A stretch of 64,000 bases of DNA from Dietzia timorensis (GCF_001659785.1 NZ_CP015961.1:2728001-2792000), one strand, 5' to 3'. Shown: positions 49,287 to 58,288, counted from the first letter of the stretch. Notes: generated from the letters alone by a model not told the origin. Numbers and translations are program-made.

Positions 49287-50706
49287 CGCCGCCCGCCCTC
49301 TCGCGCTCGCGAAGATCGGCGACGACCCCAGCGTAGGTGTCCTCGTCGAGGACGTACTTGCGCCGGACCATGATCCAGCTGACCGCGATACCGAGGACGG
49401 GCACGCCGAACATCGCGAACTTGAACAGCGCGACCCCTCCGGAGTCGAGGTCCGCAGGCCCGTCCGCCTCGTTGATGCCGGAGAGGATGAGCGTGAGCCC
49501 GACGATGCCGCTTGCCGCCGCGCTCGCCGCCTTGTAGAGGAACGGCTGGAGAGAGAAGGTGACGGATTCGTTGCGGCGGCCGAGCTTCCACTGCCCGTAT
49601 TCGACGCAGTCGGCGATGAACATCATGATGAGCAGCTGGATGTAGGCCTGCGCAAAGAAGATCGCGACCCCGGCGACACCGATGAGCACTACCTCGGTGC
49701 CGGCGAAGGCGAAGAGGATGTACCCGACCGCGCACACACCCGAGGCGAGGGTGAACACCTGCCGGCGGCTGAGCTTCGCCGCGACGAGCGGGAATGACAG
49801 CAGCCCCGCGATCTGGGTCACCCCGAGGATCGCGGCGAAGACCGCGTACATGCCGTCGTCGCCGTAAATGTAGGTGAAGTAGTACAGCCCGAACCCGGCG
49901 GTTGCGGTGAATCCGGTCATGAACAAGAACATCGCGGCGGTGACCCACAGGAGCTGGTCGTTACGCGCGATGACGGCGAAGAGCTCCGATAGCCGGGTGG
50001 GCGGAGGCGAGTCAGTCCCTACGCGTTGGCGGGTCGCGACGAGCGTGATCGTCTGGAATGCGAGCATGATCACGCTGATGGCAACGGCGAACACCAGCCA
50101 GGCGCTCGTGGCCGAGCCGAGTGCGCCCTCCAGCACATTCGTGATCGGGACGATGCCGACGACCACCGCGAACATGCCGATGTTCGCGCACAGTCGGGCG
50201 ACGACGCCGATCCTCTCGCGCTCGGTCTGGTTGCGCGAGAGCGCCGGAACCATGCCGTAGTACGAGATGTCGTTGACGGTGTAGGCGATCTCCCACACGA
50301 GGTAGCAGGCGGTGAACGCAAGGACGAACGCGGCGCCTTCGAGACCGAAATCGGTAAACAGCAGCGCTGTGCCGAGCGCCCATGCGACCGCGCCGCCGGC
50401 GATCCACGGCTTGAACTTGCCGAATCGGCTGCGGGTGTTGTCGACGATGAGGCCCATGACGGGATCGTTGACGGCGTCGAACACGCGTAGCACGACGAGC
50501 ACGACGGTGACGGCGGCGAGCGTGGAATTCGTCAGGTCGAGCACCTCGGTGAGGTAGACCATGAGGAACATCGTGACCATCGCGGCCACCATGTCTCGGC
50601 CGAGGGTTCCCAGGCCGAAGCCCCAGGTGTTGCGCCGCGCGAGCGGCTCGTCGGCCGGCGCGGCGGCGCCGCCGACCTGCTCCCGGCGCCCATCGTCTTT
50701 GGTCAC
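49279..50706 (-). CDS. GPH-family (MFS) sugar transporter
   Basis: 475 residues, twelve helices. GLGTLGRDMVAAMVTMFLMV and YLTEVLDLTNSTLAAVTVVL at the N-terminus, FDAVNDPVMGLIVDNTRSRFGKFKPWI (the D-P-x-x-G and R-x-G-K-F-K-P-W-I signature of glycoside/pentoside/hexuronide symporters; quoted in part) and YGMVPALSRNQTERERI are diagnostic. Imports a glycoside, probably an alpha-glucoside, for the GH13 enzyme, whose gene overlaps its stop by 8 bp. Confidence 0.88.
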   Translation of the reverse strand: MTKDDGRREQVGGAAAPADEPLARRNTWGFGLGTLGRDMVAAMVTMFLMVYLTEVLDLTNSTLAAVTVVLVVLRVFDAVNDPVMGLIVDNTRSRFGKFKPWIAGGAVAWALGTALLFTDFGLEGAAFVLAFTACYLVWEIAYTVNDISYYGMVPALSRNQTERERIGVVARLCANIGMFAVVVGIVPITNVLEGALGSATSAWLVFAVAISVIMLAFQTITLVATRQRVGTDSPPPTRLSELFAVIARNDQLLWVTAAMFLFMTGFTATAGFGLYYFTYIYGDDGMYAVFAAILGVTQIAGLLSFPLVAAKLSRRQVFTLASGVCAVGYILFAFAGTEVVLIGVAGVAIFFAQAYIQLLIMMFIADCVEYGQWKLGRRNESVTFSLQPFLYKAASAAASGIVGLTLILSGINEADGPADLDSGGVALFKFAMFGVPVLGIAVSWIMVRRKYVLDEDTYAGVVADLRERERAGGDE

Positions 50707-51023
50707 GAGTGCCAGTGTGCCCCACGGCGCTTACGCAATTGAGTAATTGGCCACAAACGAATAATCCATATCGTACTGAATCGCGCGACAGAATCTTATT
50801 CAAGGATTCCCATCAACATAAGTAGAAACAGAACATTCTCTGTTTCCGCAGCCCCAGGAGTAAGCGTTTGCCTACAGCAATTCTTGCAATGTAACGGTTC
50901 GGTAATACCTATTTTCAATCGCATTGTCGTCAGTTTAAGTTTTCACCCCGAAACGAAGATGAATTTTCGCCGCGCCCCCTTCTCGGCAGCGCAAACACCA
51001 TGCCAGGACACGAAAGGCCACCT
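50707..51023. other. Divergent intergenic region, GPH transporter / small secreted protein
   Basis: A 317-bp, AT-rich gap (50760-50930 especially). GTAACGGTTCGGTAATACC near 50891-50909 holds two GTAA half-sites about 10 bp apart, like the repeats before other secreted-protein genes. Both promoters must be here. No further gene is seen. Confidence 0.5.
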
Positions 51024-51581
51024 GTGACCTTTACTCGGAAGACGGCAACGACGCTCGTGATCGCCGCATTTACCGTTCCCCTCGGCTCCCGCGCAGCCGC
51101 AGCGCAACCAAAGCCAGCGCCAGCACCATCCTCGAACACCGTCTCTCACTATTCCGACACCGTCGATATCGATGAGAAGACGCTGTCGAAGCTCAACGAG
51201 GCCAGAAAGTCCGACAACTTGCCCGCGCTCCCGTCCGATACCGCTGCGCTCGAACTGAGCGATGACGGGACAGTGAAAGCCAAGGACTCTAGTGGCACAT
51301 CGATCGCTGTTCAAGACAATCCCACGGACTTCACCGAACCACAGCAGCCCAGCAAGCAAGGTGCTGAGCTCCGCGCCGAAGGTGGCGATTCGGTCATGAA
51401 GAACGCAGCCCAGGCAGTCGCCGGCTGCGCCGGCGGCGTGATTGGTTACGACGCGATCCTGGAGATTCTCGAGCGCAGGGTGTCGTATTGGACGTTTGTC
51501 AAGTGGCTTGGAGGAAAGATCGGCTGGGGCCTCGCGGTATCTTGCGTTTCCGGCGGCGTGTCCGCGGCAATGGGGTGGTAA
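51024..51581 (+). CDS. Small exported protein with Gly/Ala-rich hydrophobic C-terminus
   Basis: About 185 residues. Signal peptide TRKTATTLVIAAFTVPLGSR with cleavage near AAAAQ-P. The middle is polar (KAKDSSGTSIAVQDNP, DFTEPQQPSKQGAELRAE). The last 60 residues are a hydrophobic, Gly-rich region with two Cys (QAVAGCAGGVIGYDAILEIL, SYWTFVKWLGGKIGWGLAVS, CVSGGVSAAMGW) shaped like membrane-active peptides or bacteriocin-type cores, but no family is recognised. The GTG start has AAAGG upstream. It is followed 2 bp later by a two-helix membrane-protein gene and then a terminator, forming a two-gene unit. Confidence 0.55.
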   Translation: MTFTRKTATTLVIAAFTVPLGSRAAAAQPKPAPAPSSNTVSHYSDTVDIDEKTLSKLNEARKSDNLPALPSDTAALELSDDGTVKAKDSSGTSIAVQDNPTDFTEPQQPSKQGAELRAEGGDSVMKNAAQAVAGCAGGVIGYDAILEILERRVSYWTFVKWLGGKIGWGLAVSCVSGGVSAAMGW

Positions 51582-51583
51582 TC

Positions 51584-51790
51584 GTGTTCTTCCTCGTCGT
51601 ACTACTGGTAGCCATTGCCTGGAGCGGAGTCCCGATGTTCTGGGGCGCTACTCCATATTCATGGACGGCAATCTCCCAAGGCCTCGTATTCGGGCTCATC
51701 GTCGCGAGTATCGTGACCACTCGTGGCCGTCAAGGCTGGCAACGAATCGGTAGGACACTCGCGAGACGACCGCGGTACGGCTCCCAGTAA
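51584..51790 (+). CDS. Two-helix membrane protein partner
   Basis: About 68 residues. Helix 1 is VIVFFLVVLLVAIAWSGVPM, helix 2 is AISQGLVFGLIVASIVTTRG, then a basic tail (RGRQGWQRIGRTLARRPRY). GTG 51584 has GGGGTGG seven bases upstream, and the gene begins 2 bp after the stop of the secreted-protein gene. The pairing of an exported Gly-rich protein with a tiny membrane protein recalls bacteriocin-immunity units; function is not known. Confidence 0.5.
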   Translation: MFFLVVLLVAIAWSGVPMFWGATPYSWTAISQGLVFGLIVASIVTTRGRQGWQRIGRTLARRPRYGSQ

Positions 51791-51812
51791 GACTCGAGAA
51801 ACGCGCCTGAAT

Positions 51813-51844
51813 AGTGCGGCTATCCCACGAGGGATGGCCGCACT
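51813..51844 (+). terminator. Intrinsic terminator after the small secreted/membrane pair
   Basis: AGTGCGGCTATCCC pairs with GGGATGGCCGCACT (14 bp, one G-U) around ACGA, followed by TTTT. Confidence 0.85.
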
Positions 51845-51911
51845 TTTCTCGTTTCCCATTCGGGAAAAATGCGGGGCACAACAAACTCTTGGCGGTCGGC
51901 AACTTTGTAAT

Positions 51912-52895
51912 CTAACGGGACTCGCTGTCTACGAATGCGGATTTCTCGTGCCCCCGCGACTGCATTTCCTGCGGAGAGCTCGTAACTTCGATGGACGTTT
52001 CGTTCTCTACATCTGTCGTGCCCGAATTGCGCTCGCTGGACGAGAGTGTGTTGCCGACGGTTGCGGCGATGACCGCAGCGACCGCGAGCCACTGCAGCGG
52101 GGAGAGATCCTGGCTGAGGACGATCCAGCCGACGAGCGCGGCGAAGACCGGCTCGAGGCTCATGAGCACGCCGAACACCGGTCGCGGAAGTCGGCGAAGG
52201 GCGAGGAACTCCAGCGAGTACGGGACCAGCGAGCCGAGCAGACCGGTGAGCAGAGCCGGCCACAGCAGGTCGGGCGTGGTGAGAATGGTGCGGGCCCCGG
52301 AGAAGCCGGGGACCGCGTTGACCGCGGCGCCGATGGCGAAGGCCACCGCGAGGCCGCCCATTCCCGGCACCGTGTTCGACGCCTTCGCCCCTGCGAGGAT
52401 GTAGCACGCCCACATCGCGGCCGCGCACAACACGAACCCGACGCCGATGGGATCGAGGACGTCCGACGTCATGAATGAATTGAGACCGAGGAGGCCGATA
52501 CCGGTGAACGCCAGGAGGACCCAGCCGATGTCTGCAATGCGGCGCGAGAGTGCGGCCGCGAGGAGGAGCGGGCCGAGGAATTCGATGGTGACGGCAACGC
52601 CGAGCGGTAGGCGGGCGATGGCGGCGTAGAAAAAGCCGTTCATTGCGCCGAGGGTGACGCCGAGGAGCGCGACGGAGATCCACGTCTGGCGGTCCCAGGT
52701 GCGGATGGCCGGGCGCGAGAGCGCGAGGAGGATGAGCGCGGCGACAGCGAGACGCACGGCGGTGACGCCCCAGGAACTCGCGTGCGGGAACAGTCCGTGG
52801 GCGACAGAGGCGCCGAGCTGGAGCGAGAAGCACGAACCGACAAGAAGGAGGACGCCGGTGCCGCGCTGCGGGTTCGCGAGGGTGGTTGCTGCCAT
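51912..52895 (-). CDS. EamA/RhtA-family amino-acid exporter
   Basis: 327 residues, ten predicted helices in two EamA repeats: LLVGSCFSLQLGASVAHGLF, GAMNGFFYAAIARLPLGVAV, TIEFLGPLLLAAALS and FGVLMSLEPVFAALVGWIVL. RhtA-type members export threonine, homoserine or other metabolites. The soluble C-terminal tail is Ser/Glu-rich. Divergent from a LysR gene 90 bp away that probably controls it. Confidence 0.85.
   Translation of the reverse strand: MAATTLANPQRGTGVLLLVGSCFSLQLGASVAHGLFPHASSWGVTAVRLAVAALILLALSRPAIRTWDRQTWISVALLGVTLGAMNGFFYAAIARLPLGVAVTIEFLGPLLLAAALSRRIADIGWVLLAFTGIGLLGLNSFMTSDVLDPIGVGFVLCAAAMWACYILAGAKASNTVPGMGGLAVAFAIGAAVNAVPGFSGARTILTTPDLLWPALLTGLLGSLVPYSLEFLALRRLPRPVFGVLMSLEPVFAALVGWIVLSQDLSPLQWLAVAAVIAATVGNTLSSSERNSGTTDVENETSIEVTSSPQEMQSRGHEKSAFVDSESR
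52462..52472 (-). repeat. ATGACGTCGGA motif, copy 8 (minus strand)
   Basis: Copy on the minus strand inside the RhtA-like gene, read as MTSDV in FMTSDVLDP. One of only two minus-oriented copies. Confidence 0.6.
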
Positions 52896-52985
52896 GACAC
52901 CCAGTGTGGTGCGGCGCGATCGGTTAATCTAGCGATAGTTTATAGACGGTATTGGTCAGTTCTACTTACATATTGCGGTGAAAGT

Positions 52986-53885
52986 ATGGACCTGGATCTC
53001 ACACGGCTGAAGATGCTCCTCGAGCTGCAGCAACGCGGCACGGTGACGCGGGTGGCCGAGGTGCTGTCGTATTCGCATTCGGCGGTATCACAACAGCTCA
53101 AGACCCTGGAACGCGACACCGGATTCCGGCTGCTCGAACGGGCCGGGCGGAATGTGCGGCTCACGACGCAGGGGCAGGTGCTCGCCGACTACGCGGGGCG
53201 GATTTTCGCGCTCGCCGACGAGGCCGAGGCAGCGCTGGCGAACTCTACAGATGACGTGCGCGGAACGCTTCGCGTGGCAGGGTTCCAGACCGTACTCGCC
53301 GCGGCGACTCCGTCCGCGCTCGATACGTTGAGCGCCCGCCACCCGGACCTGCGAGTGGAGCTGACGCAGCGCGATATCGAAGAGGGCGTCAAGGGCCTCG
53401 CCTCTCGCGGCTTCGACGTGGTGATCGGCGAGGACTACCCCGGGGTGCCGCAGGTGCCGACAGAAGGGTTCGATGTCGAGGTGCTGTGGCAGGACACGAT
53501 GCACTTGCTGTTTCCGCGGAAGGGACCATACTCCGAACTGCCGCGCGGGCTTGATGCGCTACGGGAGGCACCGCTCGCGGTGGATCCCGAGGCGCACGTG
53601 ATGGGCCGCTGGGTGCGCGACCTGTGCCGTAGCGCGGGATTCGAGCCGTCCGTACGGTATTCGACGCCGGATCCGTTCTTGCAGGCACACCTCGTGCGCG
53701 GCGGCCATGCCCTCGCACTGGCACCCCAGCTGATCATTCGCGACGGGGTCGATGGCGTGGACGTGATCGATCTTCCCGGTTCGCCTCGGCGCACGTTGTG
53801 GACGGCGGTTCGCGCGGGGGCCGAGACCCACCCGGCCGTCATGGCATTTCGACAGGCACTCGCCGAGCAGGGACCGACCGGGTGA
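52986..53885 (+). CDS. LysR-family transcriptional regulator
   Basis: 299 residues. N-terminal winged helix-turn-helix LKMLLELQQRGTVTRVAEVL, SYSHSAVSQQLKTLERDTGF, then a periplasmic-binding-type effector domain from about residue 90. The position next to the RhtA-like exporter suggests it responds to the exported amino acid, like ArgP/LysG-type regulators; this is inference from the pairing. Confidence 0.85.
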   Translation: MDLDLTRLKMLLELQQRGTVTRVAEVLSYSHSAVSQQLKTLERDTGFRLLERAGRNVRLTTQGQVLADYAGRIFALADEAEAALANSTDDVRGTLRVAGFQTVLAAATPSALDTLSARHPDLRVELTQRDIEEGVKGLASRGFDVVIGEDYPGVPQVPTEGFDVEVLWQDTMHLLFPRKGPYSELPRGLDALREAPLAVDPEAHVMGRWVRDLCRSAGFEPSVRYSTPDPFLQAHLVRGGHALALAPQLIIRDGVDGVDVIDLPGSPRRTLWTAVRAGAETHPAVMAFRQALAEQGPTG

Positions 53886-53950
53886 ATGCGCTTCCCGCCG
53901 TCATACCTACATAAATCTTGTGTTAAGCATGGTGTTTATTGGGGCTGAAC

Positions 53951-53965
53951 TGCACCATTGGTGCA
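53951..53965. promoter_or_regulatory. Short perfect palindrome TGCACCA-T-TGGTGCA
   Basis: A 7-bp inverted repeat with a single central base, about 140 bp upstream of the secreted-protein gene at 54104 and outside the LysR coding region. A candidate operator; the binding protein is unknown. Confidence 0.4.
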
Positions 53966-54103
53966 TACTTCCACCCCCATTAGGACGCCTATATAAATAA
54001 ATGCCGATCTTTTGCGGCGAAATAACTGTGACCTGTGCCACGCTGGATTTCGCATGTGAGGGCGCGGCCCACACGGGGCGGCGCATTTTCCAGGAGGCTT
54101 TTT

Positions 54104-54913
54104 ATGTTGAAGAAGTTTGCGGCAACGACGTCGACGGCAGCTGTGGCCATCGGGATGCTCGCCGCCGGCGCGGGCGTGGCCGCGGCGCAGGACGAAGGCG
54201 AGGCTCCTACCGGCTCGATGAGCTCGGGCTCCCTCGGTCTCGACCTGGAGGACACAGCGGGCGATCTTCAGTTGGCAGCTCAGGCGCTCAACGGCCCGGT
54301 GTCTGTCGAACCAGGTAGTGAAGAAGGTGGTCCTTCGGTCACATTCGCGAATGAGGGTGAAGACGCGACGTCCTGCGTCGGCTTCACGATGCCCTATTCG
54401 ACCATCGAAGAAAATGACATCGACCCCAACGCTATCGACCTTTCGGATCTCCTTGGCGCCCTCGAGCTTCTCGGCCAGATCCAAGATGGAGGCGATGTTT
54501 CCGTCCTGGATGCTGACGAAGACGGCGACCCCGCAGCTCATGATGCAACGGAAGAGGAAGGTATCGTCGCCGCAGCCTTGGCACTGCTCGGCGGCGGCGG
54601 TGTCACGGTCGATGCTGGCGAAGAAGTGACGTGGGCGTCGACCAACCCAACGGAGGAGCCCGCTGCCGCTGCGGTCATCTGCACGGCAGACGGACTGGAA
54701 GGTCTCGAGGTCAACTTCGGCATCGACAAGCAGGTCGTGGCCGATCAGATCAACGACAAGATCCCCGGCGGTTCGATCGCCCCCGTTGGGCCGGGCAGCA
54801 TCAGCGGCGGCAGCGTCGAGCTCGGTGCCGGTGCTCTCGGTTCGCTCGCCGGTGGTGACGACGAGGGCGAAGAGCCCACCGATCCCGAAGAGCCCACCGC
54901 CCCCGCAGAGTAG
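54104..54913 (+). CDS. Secreted acidic GSL-motif protein E
   Basis: 269 residues. Signal peptide KKFAATTSTAAVAIGMLAAGAGVAAAQ-D with AGGAGG ideally placed before ATG 54104. The mature part begins with TGSMSSGSLGLDLEDTAG, has two cysteines (ATSCVGFTMPYS and AAVICTADGLEG) likely forming a disulfide, a beta-rich core, then GPGSISGGSVELG, GALGSLAGG and an acidic Pro/Glu tail. The motif set and layout match protein C near 15 kb, suggesting one family of exported proteins coded at separate loci. No catalytic motif seen. Confidence 0.65.
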   Translation: MLKKFAATTSTAAVAIGMLAAGAGVAAAQDEGEAPTGSMSSGSLGLDLEDTAGDLQLAAQALNGPVSVEPGSEEGGPSVTFANEGEDATSCVGFTMPYSTIEENDIDPNAIDLSDLLGALELLGQIQDGGDVSVLDADEDGDPAAHDATEEEGIVAAALALLGGGGVTVDAGEEVTWASTNPTEEPAAAAVICTADGLEGLEVNFGIDKQVVADQINDKIPGGSIAPVGPGSISGGSVELGAGALGSLAGGDDEGEEPTDPEEPTAPAE

Positions 54914-54957
54914 ATGCACGTGGGCCTTGGCGCCCTGGTGAATTCTCAGCACAAATT

Positions 54958-54993
54958 GCGATGGCGCCGACCAATTCTGGTCGGCGCCATCGC
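54958..54993. terminator. Bidirectional terminator
   Basis: GCGATGGCGCCGACCA pairs perfectly with TGGTCGGCGCCATCGC (16 bp) around ATTC; T-rich on the plus side. It lies between convergent genes. Confidence 0.9.
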
Positions 54994-55045
54994 TTACTTT
55001 TACCGACGACCTACCGTCGACCGTCTCGCCCTCATCCGGCGCCGA

Positions 55046-56485
55046 TCAGGCGGAGCCGGTCCCCTGCTTGGGAAGGCAGGCGATAACAAAGCAGCCTTCG
55101 TTCCCCTGAAGAGGGGGGCGTAATGGCGCCTCGCCGCACGAGAAGACGTCGCAGTTCTCCGGCGCCATCGGCCCGATTCCGAATGGAGCGGTGAACACGT
55201 CGGGGTTGGCGAGGTTGGGAATGTCGATATCGAGGTTGAACGTCGGTTCGTAGGCTCCGGGGTCCGGAACACTCGGCGCCTCGTAGGCGGCGAGCATTTT
55301 GCGCAAGAATTCGCGGTAGAGCTCGCTGTTGGAGTTTGCACTGAGCACCGTGCTCGGGTCCGGCGAGACATCGCCGAGGAAGCCGTTCCATGTCACCTGC
55401 ATCCCGAGGCTGGGGATGAGGAAGTTGTTCTGCTGCAGCGCCCCGACCGTTGCGAACGCGTCCTCGGGCATCCCCGCGAACGGCGACATATCGAAGGTCT
55501 TGCGCGACGGCAGCGTCGGGGGCGTACACGGCGAACCGTTGACCCAGGTGAGGTAGCCATAACAACCGTTCGTCTCCGACGGCGTGCGCAGCTGGCGCAT
55601 GTAGTCGACGGGAATGATCCGGTTGCCGTTCCATTCGCCGTTGTTGGACAGCAGCATCCCGATCCGCGCGAAGTCGACGGGCGGAATAAACAGCCCGGCG
55701 AAGCCGTACGTGTTTCCGCTGCGGTCGCGCGACCAGTGGTAGCGGTCGGCACCGACGCCGATGGGGTCGAACAGCTCGCGCTGTGCGAAGGCCTGCAGGT
55801 CCTCCCCCACCGCCTTTTCGATGACATGGGCGAGTAGGTCCGGCCCGCGCTGGGTGTACTCGAAGAACGTTCCCGGCTCGTGGATCACGGGAAGCGCGAG
55901 GGCCTGCTCGACGATCGAAGGGTCGAGGTCGAGTCCGCTCGGCACACCCTCGGACACGATCGACTGCTGCAACCCAGAGGTCTGCGTGAGCAGATTCCGC
56001 GCGGTGATCGCGCGATGGGCCTCATCGCCCTGCCCCTCGTCGAGGTACTGGCCAATAGGCGCGTCGAGGTCGAGCTTGCCCTGCCCGTTGGCGATTCCCG
56101 CGAGCATCGCGACCACCGATTTGGTCGATGACCAGATGTTCCACCGTAGGTCGTCGGTGTGGTCATTGAGCGGCCCACGCCCGATAAGGCAGTTGTTGCG
56201 GTAGACCTGGATATTGATCCGCATTCGCGAGGCGGCGAATGCGATGGCCTCATCGAGCTTCGCCTGGTCGATGCCCACGTCTCCCGCCGTCGCGGTCTGT
56301 GGTCCGGCGCCGGGTTCCGGAGGGGCGCATTGTTCCTGGCCCTCCAGTGCCGGCGCGCCGGCGACCCCGCTCGGCTCCGGCCACTGCACTTCCTGCGCCC
56401 CGGCGACCCCGGCAGTCGGCAGCGCGATCGCCACCGCCGCACCGAGCCCAAGCACCGCGCGCACCCATTTCGACGTCGTACCCAC
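55046..56485 (-). CDS. Secreted class-C-type serine hydrolase (beta-lactamase family)
   Basis: 479 residues. Signal peptide RAVLGLGAAVAIALPTAGVAGA. The serine beta-lactamase/DD-peptidase-like fold has NIWSSTKSVVAMLAGIANGQ (SxxK nucleophile), FEYTQRGPDLLAHVIE (the Y-x-N-type triad reads YTQ) and LITQTSG-type LLTQTSGLQQS. A final 60-residue extension with paired Cys (CDVFSCGEAPL, GCFVIACLPK) is unusual. Such proteins are esterases, carboxypeptidases or transpeptidases as often as beta-lactamases; the substrate is unknown. A GTGAC-CTGA-GTCAC palindrome lies just upstream (about 56503-56516). Confidence 0.85.
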   Translation of the reverse strand: MGTTSKWVRAVLGLGAAVAIALPTAGVAGAQEVQWPEPSGVAGAPALEGQEQCAPPEPGAGPQTATAGDVGIDQAKLDEAIAFAASRMRINIQVYRNNCLIGRGPLNDHTDDLRWNIWSSTKSVVAMLAGIANGQGKLDLDAPIGQYLDEGQGDEAHRAITARNLLTQTSGLQQSIVSEGVPSGLDLDPSIVEQALALPVIHEPGTFFEYTQRGPDLLAHVIEKAVGEDLQAFAQRELFDPIGVGADRYHWSRDRSGNTYGFAGLFIPPVDFARIGMLLSNNGEWNGNRIIPVDYMRQLRTPSETNGCYGYLTWVNGSPCTPPTLPSRKTFDMSPFAGMPEDAFATVGALQQNNFLIPSLGMQVTWNGFLGDVSPDPSTVLSANSNSELYREFLRKMLAAYEAPSVPDPGAYEPTFNLDIDIPNLANPDVFTAPFGIGPMAPENCDVFSCGEAPLRPPLQGNEGCFVIACLPKQGTGSA

Positions 56486-56502
56486 TACCCATCAACCCTT
56501 TC

Positions 56503-56516
56503 CGGTGACCTGAGTC
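56503..56516. promoter_or_regulatory. GTGAC-CTGA-GTCAC palindrome upstream of the serine hydrolase
   Basis: A 5-bp perfect inverted repeat with 4-bp spacer about 20 bp upstream of the start codon. It is short, so significance is modest. Confidence 0.35.
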
Positions 56517-56632
56517 ACGAATGACGCGGCTCATTATCGCAGGACCGGGCGCCGCACATCGGTCAATGGCACAAAACTGCCCATTCCCCACCCATGACGG
56601 CGGAGTTTCCGAGCCCCCGGCGAGGGTGCGGG

Positions 56633-58288
56633 CTAGAGCGAGAGCCCGAACACCCACACGAGCAGCGTCAGCGAGGCGGCTGTGATGACGACGACGGCGG
56701 TGACGTTGAGCCAGACGCCACCGCGAACCATCTGGCCGATGGTGACGTAGCCGGAGCCGTAGGCGATCGCGTTCGGCGGTGTTCCGACGGGAAGCATGAA
56801 CGCGCAGGTCGCGGCCAGCGCGAGCGGAGCGGCGAGCAGCAGCGGCTCGATCCCGGTGCCCATCGCCACGCCGGAGGCCACGGGTAGGAACGTCGCTGCT
56901 GTCGCTGTGTTCGAGGTCATCTCCGTGAGCAGCAGGATGCCGGCACACAGGATGAGCACGATGACCCAGATCGGTACGCCCGCGAGGCCCTCGAGCTGCG
57001 AACCGAGCCACTCGGAGAGCCCCGAATCCGAGAATTGCGAGGACAGCGCGAGCCCGCCACCGAAGAGAAGGAGCACGCCCCAGGGCAGCTTGACCGCCGA
57101 GTCCCAGTCGAGCAGGCGGACCCCGCGCGCGGCGCCGCCGGGAAGGAGGAACAGGAGCACGGCGATGGACACCGCGATGCCCGCGTCGGAGATGAACGGG
57201 TCCTCGAGGCCGAGGAGGTAGTCGGAGACGAGGGGCACCGCGATCCACGCGACCGCGGCGAGCACGAAGATCGCGAGCACGCGCTTCTCCCCCGAGCTCA
57301 TCGGGCCGAGCTTGTCGAGCTCGTTTTTGATCAGCTCCGATCCGCCGGGGATCTCGTCGATCTCGGGCCGGAACAGCACCTTGGTCAGAAGGAGCCAGGC
57401 GGCGATGAGCATCACGATGGCGACGGGAACGCCGACGAGCATCCACTGGCCGAAGCCGATCGACACACCATGTGTTGTGTCCATGTGGGCGACGAGGAGT
57501 GCGTTCGGCGGGGTGCCGATGATAGTCCCCACCGAGCCGATCGAGGCCGCGTAGGCGATGCCGAGCATCAGGGCGGTGCCGAACTTCGACTTCACCGCTT
57601 CCTGCGACATGCCGATTTCGCCATCTTCGTCGCCGCCGGCAGGGTCGACGTCCGGCGATTCGAGTCCTCCGCCGTCAGGACTCTGTTCCTTGACCACCTT
57701 GTTGACGAGCATGAGGACGGAGATGCCGATGGGGAGCATCATCACGGCCGTTGCCGTGTTGGACACCCACATCGAGATAAATCCGGTGGAGATCATGAAC
57801 CCGGCGATGAGGTTCGCCGGTTTCGACCCCATCGCCCGGAGCGTGAGTAATGCGATGCGCCGGTGCAGGTTCCATTTCTGCATGGCGAGGGCGAGCATGA
57901 ATCCGCCCATGAACAGGAAGATGATGTTGTTGCCGTAGCTCGCGCCGACGTCATCGACCGAGATGCCACCGGCGGCCTCGTCACCCGAGCCGAAATCGCC
58001 TTCGGGTACGAGCAGCGGGAACAGCACCAACGGGAGCAGCGCGGTCGCGGGGATCGGGATGGCCTCCGTCATCCACCACACCGCCATGAGCACGGCGACT
58101 GCGGCCGTGATGCGCGGCCACATTTCGAGGTCGCTCGGCATGAGGAAGTAGACGACGAGCGCGCCGACGACGCCGAGGACGAGACCGATCATCCGGCGCA
58201 CGAGCGTCGGCTTGTCGTCTCCTTTTTCCCGCGCGCCGGGTGAGAGTTCGCGGCCTTCTGTGTCTTTGGGGGCGGTGGTGGTCGACAT
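56633..58288 (-). CDS. DASS/SLC13-family Na+-coupled anion transporter
   Basis: About 551 residues, eleven to thirteen helices. AVAVLMAVWWMTEAIPIPATAL and NNIIFLFMGGFMLALAMQKWN are family signatures; SNTATAVMMLPIGISVLML contains the first SNT motif and EMTSNTATAATFLPVASGVA the second, both used for Na+ and carboxylate/anion binding. Likely imports dicarboxylates; phosphate or sulfate are alternatives. ATG 58288 has AGGAG upstream. Downstream of TauE 2 on the same strand. Confidence 0.88.
   Translation of the reverse strand: MSTTTAPKDTEGRELSPGAREKGDDKPTLVRRMIGLVLGVVGALVVYFLMPSDLEMWPRITAAVAVLMAVWWMTEAIPIPATALLPLVLFPLLVPEGDFGSGDEAAGGISVDDVGASYGNNIIFLFMGGFMLALAMQKWNLHRRIALLTLRAMGSKPANLIAGFMISTGFISMWVSNTATAVMMLPIGISVLMLVNKVVKEQSPDGGGLESPDVDPAGGDEDGEIGMSQEAVKSKFGTALMLGIAYAASIGSVGTIIGTPPNALLVAHMDTTHGVSIGFGQWMLVGVPVAIVMLIAAWLLLTKVLFRPEIDEIPGGSELIKNELDKLGPMSSGEKRVLAIFVLAAVAWIAVPLVSDYLLGLEDPFISDAGIAVSIAVLLFLLPGGAARGVRLLDWDSAVKLPWGVLLLFGGGLALSSQFSDSGLSEWLGSQLEGLAGVPIWVIVLILCAGILLLTEMTSNTATAATFLPVASGVAMGTGIEPLLLAAPLALAATCAFMLPVGTPPNAIAYGSGYVTIGQMVRGGVWLNVTAVVVITAASLTLLVWVFGLSL

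Noticed and set aside
55046-56485. Beta-lactamase resistance gene
   Set aside because: SxxK is present but the second motif is YTQ, and the C-terminal Cys extension and context favour a general serine hydrolase.
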